A stretch of 64,000 bases of DNA from Candidatus Staskawiczbacteria bacterium (GCA_903835075.1 CAILLM010000002.1:18460-82459), one strand, 5' to 3'. Shown: positions 55,872 through 64,000, counted from the stretch's first letter. The notes: generated from the letters alone by a model not told the origin. Translations and numbers: made by a program.

Positions 55872-57221
55872 TCAATATAAGTATCCCCAAGTTTGAAGTT
55901 TGTCAGAATCTTCATACCAGCCTAACCCTATGTCGGTTCTGTAGAACATATTTTGCAATAAAATATTATCTATTCTACTATATGCTTGTTTTCTGGCGTC
56001 CTCAACAGTTATGCCGTTTCCTGTTACTATTAAATCATATCCCATATTTCCTGCAATTCTCCAGCTTCCGTCAATAAGTTTGATATCTCCTAAATGAACT
56101 CCCTCTAAATTTGGCTTTTTAAAAATAATAGATAAATCTCGATAAATTCCTGCTTCAGTCGGCTCGTCATATGGCCACGGTGGTGTGGCGCAAACAACAC
56201 CAACTTGAAACCCTTTTTTGGTTTTTAGATCATAGTTTTCTCCTTTGGCAATTTTATATAAAAAGTCGCCCCACTCAGAAATGACTCCTTCCATTTGTAT
56301 GGATATGGTTGGGTAGCCAAACCTAGTTGTGAATTCTAGCGGATAAATACCTCTACCATTTGCGATACAATTAATATCAATATATCCCACATACCCCGAT
56401 TTCTTAATATCTTCTTTCATTTTCTCTAAGGTAGTTCGGAATATTGTATTAGGACCTGACCAATACATTAAAGTCCCCATTTCTCCAGTAAAGGGCCCAA
56501 TATCTCCTGGGAAAAGCTTTTTATGTTCAAAATTAATATTTATAGGATAAATAAAATCATTCCCATTAAAAAAAGCCCCAACTGCAATTTCAACGCCTTG
56601 TGCGAATTTTTGAATTTGGAACTGTTTAACTTTTTTCTCTAAAATATTTCTGTTGGATCGTAATATCTCATGGATGTCTTTTCCATCTTCATCTTTCCCT
56701 AGAAATAATAACCCTTTTGAATTTGAAGGAGTAAATCCAGACGGCTTAAACGCATATCTTCCTGGATTTTCTTCAATAAATTTTAATGCTAAGTCATAAT
56801 CTGTAAAATCCCAGTGGGGAAGGGTTAACATCCCAACTCTTTTCATTTCTGCTTGGCCAAATTCTCTGTCCTCTTCTAATTTATCAGTATATGAGCTTCC
56901 CCCAACTACAAATTTTCCAGCTTTTCTTAATTCATCAGCTGTTTGCCCAAATCCTACGTCATCTAATACAATTACATCAGCCCAATCAATATGTTTTTTC
57001 CAGTCATCAACTTTTTCTAAAAATCCATCATAAACATCTTTATCTTTTTCAGATTTTACATAAATTTTTACTTCATGACCTTCTTTTTTAACTTGCCATG
57101 CCAAATCTCCTGATAAGCTTTCCCAGCTCACAAATAAAAATTTTCTTATTTGTTTCTCAACCAATGGCAAAATATTTTTTCCGTTTCCGTTTCCGTTGCC
57201 ATTACCATTTTCGTTGCTCAT
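55872..57221 (-). CDS. PurD-like ATP-grasp protein
   Basis: A 449-residue protein related to phosphoribosylamine-glycine ligase. It has an N-terminal domain 'RKFLFVSWESLSGDLAWQVKKEGHEV', ATP-grasp segments 'GRYAFKPSGFTPSNSKGLLFLG' and 'GPFTGEMGTLMYWSGPN', and the metal-binding 'FTTRFGYPTISIQMEG' in place of EFNARFGDPE. No other purine gene is in the window, and the acidic metal motif is altered, so a different substrate is likely. Residues 4-14 are a (Gly-Asn)n run from a hexanucleotide repeat. It lies 6 bp behind the SET gene. Confidence 0.75.
   Translation of the reverse strand: MSNENGNGNGNGNGKNILPLVEKQIRKFLFVSWESLSGDLAWQVKKEGHEVKIYVKSEKDKDVYDGFLEKVDDWKKHIDWADVIVLDDVGFGQTADELRKAGKFVVGGSSYTDKLEEDREFGQAEMKRVGMLTLPHWDFTDYDLALKFIEENPGRYAFKPSGFTPSNSKGLLFLGKDEDGKDIHEILRSNRNILEKKVKQFQIQKFAQGVEIAVGAFFNGNDFIYPININFEHKKLFPGDIGPFTGEMGTLMYWSGPNTIFRTTLEKMKEDIKKSGYVGYIDINCIANGRGIYPLEFTTRFGYPTISIQMEGVISEWGDFLYKIAKGENYDLKTKKGFQVGVVCATPPWPYDEPTEAGIYRDLSIIFKKPNLEGVHLGDIKLIDGSWRIAGNMGYDLIVTGNGITVEDARKQAYSRIDNILLQNMFYRTDIGLGWYEDSDKLQTWGYLY
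57177..57221. repeat. Hexanucleotide repeat at the ATP-grasp start
   Basis: Tandem GGAAAC/GGCAAC-type units (minus strand) encode the Gly-Asn run; copy-number change would alter length in frame. Confidence 0.7.
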
Positions 57222-57227
57222 GTTTAA

Positions 57228-57644
57228 TTAAAGGTATTTTTCGTCGTAGGTTTTATAAGCAACCTGCAACTCTTCACCTTTTTTTATTTTTCTTAAAGTA
57301 ATAAAATTTTCTCCGTCATCTGTTGTTTTGATGTTTGGAGTTTTTGAATCATTTAAATAGTAAGAAATGTCCATTCCATTTAATCCAGATTCTGATATCC
57401 ATACTGATTTATCTTTATGAATAACAAAAAAACTGTCTACCAAGGGCAAAATTTCTTTTTTTAACCCTTTCAATTCTTTCATATCAAATTTAAGCCATTT
57501 TTGTTTTTTATTTCCAAAAAATGGGTTTATTCCTTTGGGAATATCCCTTACTGCAAAAATTCCAACACCTTCAATTTTTGAAGGCATTAATCTACAATAA
57601 GTATTTTTTAATTTCTCTAAAAGTTTTTGTTTTTCTGTTGCCAT
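57228..57644 (-). CDS. SET domain protein
   Basis: A 138-residue minimal SET domain: 'CRLMPSKIEGVGIFAVRDIPKGINPF' (SET-N GxG), 'DISYYLNDSKTPNI' (variant of NHS/NxxHxPN) and 'ENFITLRKIKKGEELQVAYKTYD' with the terminal Tyr. These are protein-lysine methyltransferases; bacterial targets are seldom known. Operon partner of the PurD-like ATP-grasp gene, suggesting joint action on one pathway or protein. Confidence 0.85.
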   Translation of the reverse strand: MATEKQKLLEKLKNTYCRLMPSKIEGVGIFAVRDIPKGINPFFGNKKQKWLKFDMKELKGLKKEILPLVDSFFVIHKDKSVWISESGLNGMDISYYLNDSKTPNIKTTDDGENFITLRKIKKGEELQVAYKTYDEKYL

Positions 57645-57703
57645 AAATTTTTTTATTTATTTTTTTTATTGTATCACTATAAAAAAATAATGCAAAAAAA
57701 TTA

Positions 57704-57734
57704 TAAAAAAATAACCCCCAAAAAGGGGATTATT
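57704..57734 (-). terminator. Terminator of the zinc-ribbon microprotein gene
   Basis: AATAACCCCC/GGGGATTATT flanked by A and T runs. Confidence 0.75.
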
Positions 57735-57750
57735 TCTAAAATTCATAGAA

Positions 57751-57930
57751 TTACCTGCTGAATTTTGGAGGTCTTTTTTTAGACCAGCATTCTCTGCAAT
57801 AGATTGGTCTGTCAGGAGCTGGTTCAAAAGGAAGCTCTGTAATTTCTACTCCGCATTCGGAGCATTTCCAGTTTCCTTTGACAGGCTCTCTTCTTACAAA
57901 ACCTCCACTGTTGTTGTTTCTGTCGAACAT
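57751..57930 (-). CDS. CxxC zinc-ribbon microprotein (59 aa)
   Basis: MFDRNNNSGGFVRREPVKGN leads into 'WKCSECGVEITELPFEPAPDRPIYCRECW', a two-CxxC zinc knuckle, and the basic end KKRPPKFSR. I recall this as a conserved Patescibacteria small protein of the CxxC zinc-finger class. It is probably nucleic-acid or ribosome associated, but not characterised. It has its own hairpin terminator downstream. Confidence 0.8.
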   Translation of the reverse strand: MFDRNNNSGGFVRREPVKGNWKCSECGVEITELPFEPAPDRPIYCRECWSKKRPPKFSR

Positions 57931-57969
57931 TTTTTGTTTCTTTTATGGGCACGCGCCCAATAAATAGTA

Positions 57970-57994
57970 AAACGACCTTTCTAATAGGTCGTTT
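57970..57994. other. Hairpin upstream of the zinc-ribbon gene
   Basis: AAACGACCT/AGGTCGTTT with loop TTCTAAT, in the leader region of the microprotein gene. Confidence 0.5.
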
Positions 57995-58061
57995 AGCCGA
58001 CTTATTAGCTTGTTTTTATTATACTTTACTTATGAACTCATGTCAAGTGCATAAATAAAAA

Positions 58062-58088
58062 AAGAGCCGTTGATTTCGGGATCAACGG
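58062..58088 (-). terminator. Terminator of the 58112-58426 gene
   Basis: GCCGTTGAT/ATCAACGGC, followed on the minus strand by CTCTTTTTTTATT. Confidence 0.85.
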
Positions 58089-58111
58089 CATAACGAAAAA
58101 ACGTGAAGTTA

Positions 58112-58426
58112 TTAGAATGGCGTGGCACCGGCTTTTGGCTCCTCTATTGCTTCAAAATTGGCAACTTCAAGTTCGGTGAGAGGTCGACAAAAACGCACTG
58201 GGAAACGAATATTACAGTCTCCTCCGCCTTCCAATAAATGACCAACGTAACAGCATTCAACTCGACTGTGAAATGCCACGGGGGTGTCTTGTTTGAAAGC
58301 AATGGACTTGTTCATCGAAATAGATGCTGTATTCGCCATTACTACGCCGACGTCATTCAGATTTATTAAGTGACGAAGTCTTTGTGCTGCCTCACGTGGG
58401 CCTATAGAATCTGATTCGGTTTGCAT
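58112..58426 (-). CDS. Hypothetical protein (104 aa), GC-rich module
   Basis: A soluble protein beginning MQTESDSIGPREAAQRLRHL, with cysteines in 'VECCYVGHLLEGGGDCNIRFPVRFC'. The composition is richer in G+C than its neighbours. It is a monocistronic unit with its own promoter and terminator, like the other unrecognised modules. Function unknown. Confidence 0.6.
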   Translation of the reverse strand: MQTESDSIGPREAAQRLRHLINLNDVGVVMANTASISMNKSIAFKQDTPVAFHSRVECCYVGHLLEGGGDCNIRFPVRFCRPLTELEVANFEAIEEPKAGATPF

Positions 58427-58461
58427 TTTATTTTCAAGGTTACAATTGATACAGATATTTT

Positions 58462-58489
58462 ATATTATATTTTTACGTGTTTATGTCAA
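58462..58489 (-). promoter_or_regulatory. Promoter of the 58112-58426 gene
   Basis: Minus strand TTGACA, 16-bp spacer, TAATAT. Confidence 0.6.
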
Positions 58490-58550
58490 GCCTTTTAATT
58501 ATTTGGTTAAAGGGTAGAATGAAGTATAAATACAATTAACAAATATATAT

Positions 58551-59000
58551 ATGAAAAAAGAAATTTGGTTATTAGGTGTGTTAGGTTTAATAATGGTAAT
58601 TTTGCTCTGCATTTTATTTTTTGTCCCCGCAAAAAAAACACAAGCACCCCAGCCAACACAAAATAAGCCAGTTGTTGTTGTCGAAGGTATACAAATTATT
58701 TCTCCTAAGTTGAATGAAGAAGTTGCTTCGCCAATAAAAATTTCAGGAATAGTTACAGGGAATGGGTGGAGCGGTTTTGAGGGGCAAGTTGGAGTAGTTG
58801 AAGTAAGGGATTTGAAAGGTATGAGTGGGGCTGTTTTGAAGGCAATGACAGATTGGACGGTTTTGCCTACAAGTTTTGAAGCAACTGTAACTTTAAATAA
58901 AATAATCTCTGGGCCAATAACCTTGGTTTTTCATAATGAAAATCCAAGTGGCGACCCCGCAAAAGACAAAACATTTTCTTTACCTATTAAAATAAAATGA
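58551..59000 (+). CDS. Gmad2-type Ig-like domain protein, membrane-anchored
   Basis: An N-terminal anchor (WLLGVLGLIMVILLCILFFV), a Pro/Gln linker, then 'GIQIISPKLNEEVASPIKISGIVTGNGWSGFEGQVGVVEVRD', the start of a Gmad2 immunoglobulin-like domain, ending 'GPITLVFHNENPSGDPAKDKTFSLPIKIK'. An extracellular beta-sandwich with unknown ligand. It overlaps tgt by 4 bp. Confidence 0.85.
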   Translation: MKKEIWLLGVLGLIMVILLCILFFVPAKKTQAPQPTQNKPVVVVEGIQIISPKLNEEVASPIKISGIVTGNGWSGFEGQVGVVEVRDLKGMSGAVLKAMTDWTVLPTSFEATVTLNKIISGPITLVFHNENPSGDPAKDKTFSLPIKIK

Positions 59001-60139
59001 ATTTTAAAATATTAAAAAAATCAAACAAAAGTAAAGCAAGGTTGGGATTTTTAGAAACAGAACATGGAATTGTTGAAACGCCATGTTTGGTGCCAGTTGC
59101 AACACAAGCGGTTGTTAAAACCTTAGAAAGTAAAGAAGTTGAAGAAACAAAATCTCAAATTTTAATTTCTAATACCTTTCATTTGCATCTAAAACCCGGT
59201 GAGAAAGTAGTTGATAAGGCTGGAGGAATTCATAAATTTATGAATTGGAAAAAGCCTTTAATGACAGATTCTGGTGGATATCAAGTTTTTTCTTTAGGTT
59301 TTGGAACAGATTATGGTTTGGGTAGTAAAATATTGAAAAAAGAGCAGGAAGAGGGTGTATCCATAAAAGTAAACGCCCAGCCTAATAAAATGAAAATAAG
59401 TCATGACGGCGTAACTTTTCGCTCACCAATAAATGGGGACACTTTATTCATTGGCCCAAAAGAATCAATTAAAATACAAGAAAAAATTGGTGCTGATATT
59501 ATTTTTTCTTTTGACGAGTGTACAGCTCCCTTGGCTGAATATGAATATGTTAAAAAATCTTTAGAAAAGACCCATAAATGGGCAGAAATTTGCCTTAAGA
59601 TCAAGAAATCTAAGCAAGCTCTTTATGGAATTGTTCAAGGTTCTAAATTTAAAGATTTGAGAATAGAAAGTGCAAAAGTTATTGGAGCCATGGATTTTGA
59701 CGGGTTTGGAATTGGGGGTGAATTTGGAAATGATAAAAAGAAAATGGGTGAAATGATTGGTTGGGTGGTTGATGAATTGCCAGAAAAAAAGCCAAGGCAT
59801 TTATTGGGGGTGGGTTATTTAGAGGACATGGAGTTAATTATAAAATCTGGTGCTGACACTTTTGATTGTACGGTTCCAACTCATTATGCTAGGCGTGGAA
59901 TTGCTTTTACCAGTAAAGGTAAATTAAATTTAAAACAAACAAAATTTTTGAACAAAAATGAGTCCTTAGACAAGGGATGTGTTTGCTATGTGTGTCAAAA
60001 TTATAAAAAAGACTACATTTGCCACTTGCTTAAAGCGGGGGAGATAACAGGTATGAAACTTCTAACTTTTCACAATTTATTTTATTTCAACACCTTTGTA
60101 GAAGAAATTAGAAACAAAATAAAGCGTGGCGAAATATAA
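58997..60139 (+). CDS. tgt: Queuine/archaeosine-type tRNA-guanine transglycosylase (bacterial TGT)
   Basis: Exchanges guanine-34 of tRNAs with GUN anticodons, such as the tRNA-Asn(GTT) in this window. Visible are the nucleophile region 'LMTDSGGYQVFSL', 'IIFSFDECTAPLAEYEY', 'FDCTVPTHYARRGIAFT', and the zinc site 'GCVCYVCQNYKKDYICHLLKAGE' with downstream His. The 380-residue length is standard. No queuosine biosynthesis genes are seen nearby, so a salvaged base is plausible. Confidence 0.95.
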   Translation: MNFKILKKSNKSKARLGFLETEHGIVETPCLVPVATQAVVKTLESKEVEETKSQILISNTFHLHLKPGEKVVDKAGGIHKFMNWKKPLMTDSGGYQVFSLGFGTDYGLGSKILKKEQEEGVSIKVNAQPNKMKISHDGVTFRSPINGDTLFIGPKESIKIQEKIGADIIFSFDECTAPLAEYEYVKKSLEKTHKWAEICLKIKKSKQALYGIVQGSKFKDLRIESAKVIGAMDFDGFGIGGEFGNDKKKMGEMIGWVVDELPEKKPRHLLGVGYLEDMELIIKSGADTFDCTVPTHYARRGIAFTSKGKLNLKQTKFLNKNESLDKGCVCYVCQNYKKDYICHLLKAGEITGMKLLTFHNLFYFNTFVEEIRNKIKRGEI

Positions 60140-60141
60140 CT

Positions 60142-60170
60142 TAAAAGCGCCCCTAAATGGGGTGCTTTTT
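60142..60170. terminator. Bidirectional terminator between tgt and nrdB
   Basis: AAAAGCGCCCC/GGGGTGCTTTTT with loop TAAAT. Confidence 0.85.
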
Positions 60171-60172
60171 GA

Positions 60173-61186
60173 TTATTCTTCGGTGCCTGCCTGCTTGGTA
60201 GGCATGTTGTGAGACTTAGAGTTAACTTCGTAGTTTGTGTTTTGAGCTTCAAAAAAGTTAACTAATTCATAAACATCTGTTGCCGTGCTCATCCATTTTG
60301 CAGGATTTGTTGCATTGTAGTGTGGAGCAAATCCCAATTCTTCCATTCTTCTGTCAGCAACATATTGCACATATTGATTAACATAATCTGCATTTAGTCC
60401 CAAAATTCCTCTTGGAAATAAGTTTTTGTTATATTCGGTTTCTAAATCAACGCCCTTAATAATTATTTGTTTAATTTCTTCAGCAAATTCTGCAGAAACT
60501 ATTTCCGGATTTTCTTCAAGCAAAGTTAAAACCAAATTAATGCCAAATTTTAAGTGTAAACTTTCGTCGCGTAAAACCCAATTTATCATTGAAGCTAAGT
60601 TTCGTAATTTATTTCTTTGCCTAAAAGAAAGCATAACCATAAATCCCGAATAAAACCAAACCCCCTCCATAACAATGTTGTAAGCTGCAAGGTTTCTAAT
60701 AAAATCTTTTTTACCTTCAATTGTTGTTACATCATAAGTGTCTTCGGTCATTCTAGCCACATAATCATTAATATAATCTTCTTTAGCCTTCATTGATGGC
60801 GTAGTAATATGTGTTTCATATATCTTAGTTCTATCTAGTGGTAAAGTTTCTAAAACATATTCAAAGGCAACGCAGTGGTTGGCCTCTTCCCACATTTGTT
60901 TTGCCAAGTACAAGTGGCACTCAGCAGATTTCAAATAAGGGTAAACGCCCAAAGCTAAAACCCTATTAACAACTAATTCTGCAGGATTAAAAAATGACAT
61001 GACAAATTCAACTGCATATTTTTCGTCATCAGTCATTGTTGCCCAATCCTCTAAGTCTTCTTTTAGCGGTATCTCATGGGGGTACCAAGTGTTTGCAATA
61101 GCTTGGTCATATAATTCTCTTGCCCAAGGATATAAAGATGGGTGAATGTTATAATCTTTTGGTGATGCTTTTCCTATAAGTGCCAT
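60173..61186 (-). CDS. nrdB: Ribonucleotide reductase R2 subunit, class Ic-type
   Basis: A 337-residue R2 protein. The metal ligands are visible as Glu70, Glu101, His104, Glu174, Glu208 and His211, with spacings identical to those of the Chlamydia trachomatis R2c ligands as I recall them (89, 120, 123, 193, 227, 230). The radical tyrosine position, four residues after the first His, is Phe108 ('EANHCVAFEYV'). That is the hallmark of class Ic enzymes, which use a Mn/Fe cofactor instead of a tyrosyl radical. It follows nrdA on the same strand. Confidence 0.94.
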   Translation of the reverse strand: MALIGKASPKDYNIHPSLYPWARELYDQAIANTWYPHEIPLKEDLEDWATMTDDEKYAVEFVMSFFNPAELVVNRVLALGVYPYLKSAECHLYLAKQMWEEANHCVAFEYVLETLPLDRTKIYETHITTPSMKAKEDYINDYVARMTEDTYDVTTIEGKKDFIRNLAAYNIVMEGVWFYSGFMVMLSFRQRNKLRNLASMINWVLRDESLHLKFGINLVLTLLEENPEIVSAEFAEEIKQIIIKGVDLETEYNKNLFPRGILGLNADYVNQYVQYVADRRMEELGFAPHYNATNPAKWMSTATDVYELVNFFEAQNTNYEVNSKSHNMPTKQAGTEE

Positions 61187-61362
61187 AATTTTTTATTGAG
61201 CAATAAATTATTTTCGCTCGGCAGTCAATTTTCTTCGCTTGGCAATAAAATTTTTCTGCGAGGAGAGCCTCTCTACGGGGCACCCTCTTCTCGAAAAAGT
61301 TCATTACCTCGCTACGAATTAATCGCCTTGCTTCAAATTTATTGTCTTGCTTTTATTTAATT
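61187..61362 (-). other. nrdA-nrdB spacer
   Basis: No ORF. Contains an imperfect GGAGAGCCTCTCTACGGGGC-like palindromic region and repeated TTGCTC/TCGCTCGGCA words, with no convincing terminator, so nrdA and nrdB are probably co-transcribed. Confidence 0.4.
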
Positions 61363-63882
61363 TTACTGACAACTGTCGCAAACAAATTTTTCTTGTGGAT
61401 CTTCTGGGCTTCGAGGAGCAGAAACCTTGGCCATTATTGCTTCATATTCTGCAGGGTCTTGTTCGGGTATTCCAACTGCTCCCTTGTCCGCCGAAACTTT
61501 AGTGAAGGCGGAAAATCCAACTCTGCCCATTTTTTCTCTCTTATTCACTGACACTGTGCTTTGCTCTGCGGTATGTCTTGGTTTCATATGAAGATAATAG
61601 GTGGTTTTTAAACCTTTTTTCCAGGCTGCGCTGTATATATCCATAATTTCTTCTGTTATTCTGGTTTCTAGATACATATTTCTAGACAATGCTTGATCAA
61701 CCCATTTTTGCGCACGAGCAGCAATTTCTACAAATGCATATGGGGAAGTAGTAAAAGCTGATTTATATCTTTTCTTTAATTCTTGAGGTATTTTTTCAAT
61801 ACTTAAAATATCTCCTTGTTTTTCAACAATTTCATTTCTTACTTCATCCCAAATTTTTATTTCTTTTAAGTCGTTAACTAGATTGTGATTTATATCTAAA
61901 TATTTTCCAGATATTTTATTTCTAGAAAATACTTGAGCAAATCTAGGGTCGATTCCAGGAGTAGTTCCGGCCAAAAGTCCAATGTTTGCATTTGGTGCTA
62001 CTGCCATTAATGTAGCATTTCTCATTCCTTGTTGAACTTTCTTTTTTAAATCAGCCCAATTGATTTTAAGTTCTTGTGCGTGGCTAGTTTTATCTAAATC
62101 TAAACTTTCCCCCCTTGAGTTTTCTAATTGTTGTATTGTATCAAATGGCACTAACCCGCGAGACCACCCCGATCCAACAAAATTTTTGTAACTGCCACGT
62201 TCTTGTGCTAAGTTAGCGCTTTCATCTATGGCAACATAGCTTATAAATTCAAAAATCTTATCTGCCATTTCAAATGTTTTTTCATCTTCATATCCTAATC
62301 TGAGTAATTCAACGGCCTCAGAAAAACCCATAACGCCCAAACCTATTGCTCTGTTTTCTTTGTCTGATTTTACAGCTTCTGGTATTGGCAATAAGTTGAT
62401 GTCTATTAAGTTATCTAATTGCCTTACCGCTAATCTTGTGGTTGCTTCAAGTTTTTCCCATTCAATTTCTCTGTTGTTGATATGAGTTGCTATATTTATT
62501 GATGCTAAATTACAAACAGCAATATTATCTTTGTCTTGAGGCAAGCAAATTTCGGTGCACAAGTTAGACATATGAATAGTCCCAGTGTTGTTGTTTAGGG
62601 CCCTTAAGTTAATAGGATCTTTCCACGTTAGCCATGGATGAGAGGTTGCTTGAAGCATAACTAGAATTTGTCTGTATTGTTCGTCGGCTGGAACTTTTAA
62701 AAATGTTCTCAATTTTCCTGCTTTTGCTTGTGCAATATATTCTTTATATTTTTTAGAAAATTCTTGCCCGTAAAGTTCATTCAATTCCGGAGTTTCTTTA
62801 GGGTCAAACATATACCAATCTTCATTGTTTTTAACCCTTTGCATAAACTCATCAGAAATAAACACTGCAGTGTCAGCAGTTCTCATTCTCAAATAGTCAT
62901 CTCCGGCATTATGTCTCCACATTAAAAAGTCAGGAAAATCAATGTGCCAATTTTCCATATAAAAACATAAAGCTCCTTTTTTCTTCCCGCCTCTTTGAAT
63001 TGCCCTTATAGCTGTATCAATAATCTTTGCAAAAGGTGTTGGCCCAGAAGAAGTGGTGTTATTAGAAGAAAGCGGCGAGCCACTTGCTCGTAATTTAGTG
63101 ATAGAAGCCCCAATTCCACCAGTTGCTTTAGAAATTTTCATTACATCTGAAACAGATTTAGCAATATTATCTATGTCATCTTGAATTTCTAGCAAAAAGC
63201 AGTTTGATAGGGCAGGTCTTGTTGTCCCAGCTCCAATGTTGGTAGAGCCTCCGGCAACATATTCTAAGTTAGACATTTTGTCATAAAACTTTATTGCCTG
63301 TTCTGTGGGATTTTTTTCATTATATGACAAACCCATTGCAACCCTCATAAAAAAATATTGAGGAGTTTCTATTGGTTTTTGCAATTTGTCTTTTATTGCG
63401 TAACGGTCTAACAAAGTTGACAATCCTGCATATTTAAATAATTCGTCACGCTCTATTTTTAAAGATTCTGATATTTTTCTTAAATCAAAAACTTGAGACA
63501 TTTTTTCATCTAAAATTTTTGATTCAACACCTTCTTTTATATAAGTTTCAAAATTATCTTTATATTTTTTTTCTAAAACTTCTTTATTTTCTTCATAATC
63601 TCCAAAAATTCTTTTATAAGCTGTTTTTAACAGTAGGCGAGTGGCTATTTTATCATAAGAGATGTCTTCTTGTATGTTTTGGAGTGCTGCATTTATGGTT
63701 GCGTAATCTAATTCTTCTGTAGTTATTCCATCATAAAGCATAAGCTCTGTTTCCGTGGCAACTCTAACCACTTTACTTACAGGATCTTCCAGTCCAATAC
63801 AAGCTTTTTCTATTGATTTATTTATTCGGTCGGCGTTAAAGGTCTCTTTAGTGCCGTCTCTTTTGGTTACATTAATCTGCAT
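61363..63882 (-). CDS. nrdA: Ribonucleotide reductase R1 subunit (class I alpha)
   Basis: An 839-residue catalytic subunit. The N-terminal ATP-cone (MQINVTKRDGTKETFNADRI...) gives allosteric control. The active site has 'LSNCFLLEIQDD', 'SNLCTEICLPQD' (Asn, thiyl-site Cys, Glu) and 'VCNLASINI'. The C-terminus ends 'FVCDSCQ', the CxxC pair re-reduced by thioredoxin (compare the Trx/FTR pair at 7.3-7.9 kb). Partner of the Phe-containing R2. Confidence 0.97.
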   Translation of the reverse strand: MQINVTKRDGTKETFNADRINKSIEKACIGLEDPVSKVVRVATETELMLYDGITTEELDYATINAALQNIQEDISYDKIATRLLLKTAYKRIFGDYEENKEVLEKKYKDNFETYIKEGVESKILDEKMSQVFDLRKISESLKIERDELFKYAGLSTLLDRYAIKDKLQKPIETPQYFFMRVAMGLSYNEKNPTEQAIKFYDKMSNLEYVAGGSTNIGAGTTRPALSNCFLLEIQDDIDNIAKSVSDVMKISKATGGIGASITKLRASGSPLSSNNTTSSGPTPFAKIIDTAIRAIQRGGKKKGALCFYMENWHIDFPDFLMWRHNAGDDYLRMRTADTAVFISDEFMQRVKNNEDWYMFDPKETPELNELYGQEFSKKYKEYIAQAKAGKLRTFLKVPADEQYRQILVMLQATSHPWLTWKDPINLRALNNNTGTIHMSNLCTEICLPQDKDNIAVCNLASINIATHINNREIEWEKLEATTRLAVRQLDNLIDINLLPIPEAVKSDKENRAIGLGVMGFSEAVELLRLGYEDEKTFEMADKIFEFISYVAIDESANLAQERGSYKNFVGSGWSRGLVPFDTIQQLENSRGESLDLDKTSHAQELKINWADLKKKVQQGMRNATLMAVAPNANIGLLAGTTPGIDPRFAQVFSRNKISGKYLDINHNLVNDLKEIKIWDEVRNEIVEKQGDILSIEKIPQELKKRYKSAFTTSPYAFVEIAARAQKWVDQALSRNMYLETRITEEIMDIYSAAWKKGLKTTYYLHMKPRHTAEQSTVSVNKREKMGRVGFSAFTKVSADKGAVGIPEQDPAEYEAIMAKVSAPRSPEDPQEKFVCDSCQ

Positions 63883-63916
63883 GTTGTTTTTATTAATAAT
63901 AAATGATATTAATTAG

Positions 63917-63945
63917 ATTTTATTACTATTAATATACATCGTCAA
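63917..63945 (-). promoter_or_regulatory. Promoter of nrdA-nrdB
   Basis: Minus strand TTGACG, 17-bp spacer, TAAAAT, about 35 nt before the ATG. No clear pair of NrdR boxes was identified in the remaining bases. Confidence 0.55.
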
Positions 63946-64000
63946 CTGTGAATAACTTTTCCTTATTGACAATGATTACTAATAATAATAAAGTATAATA

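Noticed and set aside
1..64000. CRISPR array or cas genes
   Set aside because: No regularly spaced direct repeats and no Cas-like protein were seen; the repeats present are dispersed palindromes.
1..64000. Alternative genetic code with UGA as glycine
   Set aside because: Several well-conserved genes end at TGA at the expected length (for example the HIT gene at 1862), and prfB uses UGA as a stop in its frameshift.

Overview
The window is a gene-dense, AT-rich bacterial chromosome segment that looks like Candidate Phyla Radiation (Patescibacteria), most likely a Parcubacteria-type lineage. The grounds are many 4 to 20 bp gene overlaps, several protein families I associate with such genomes (Cys-rich membrane-anchored proteins, SIMPL, DUF378, DUF1003, stand-alone GIY-YIG proteins, CxxC zinc-ribbon microproteins), a shortened ATP synthase epsilon subunit, and many unrecognised small proteins. 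UGA is a normal stop here: genes end in TGA and prfB carries the UGA-dependent frameshift. This argues against the code-25 lineages. No rRNA or CRISPR array is visible. The assignment is inference from gene content, not a phylogeny.

Layout. 1-5 kb: end of a SIMPL gene, a Cys-rich anchored protein, a HIT protein, then dnaG-rpoD. 5-9.4 kb (minus): a [FeFe]-hydrogenase-like protein behind two small membrane proteins, obgE, ferredoxin-thioredoxin reductase plus thioredoxin, a PAP2-like protein and uppP. 9.4-19.3 kb: typA, an RRM protein, a metal-transport group and a DEAD-box helicase, interspersed with GC-richer unknown genes. 19.3-25.1 kb: glycosyltransferase, PIF1-like helicase, flavoprotein, acyltransferase-3 and SGNH hydrolase. 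25.2-29.8 kb: further unknown modules, tRNA-Asn, and a YgjP-DsbB-LUD group. 30-37 kb: a complete F1Fo ATP synthase operon broken between atpA and atpG by an antisense pair of small membrane genes. 37-46 kb: a trio of small paralogues, an FtsB-like gene, tRNA-Gly and tRNA-Thr, two large Cys-rich paralogues, prfB with programmed frameshift, and ftsEX. 46-51 kb: an accessory island with a retron-type reverse transcriptase, its apparent msr-msd locus, a large serine recombinase and a DNA methyltransferase that breaks off inside a truncated inositol-monophosphatase gene. 51-64 kb: Ig-like surface protein, PrsW, AlkD, small membrane proteins, an ATP-grasp/SET pair, tgt, and nrdA-nrdB with a class Ic-type R2.

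The strongest candidate for an undescribed system is at 46.5-48.3 kb. A retron-clade reverse transcriptase is fused to a C-terminal domain with a phospholipase-D-like signature. Immediately upstream lies a segment bounded by a perfect 15-bp inverted repeat, with a promoter placed to start transcription at the first arm. Two wider patterns also stand out. Short palindromes have entered several essential genes in frame, as Rickettsia palindromic elements do. A scattered class of GC-richer small genes sits in self-contained units of promoter, leader, one to three ORFs and terminator; these resemble neither the neighbouring genes nor any family I recognise.
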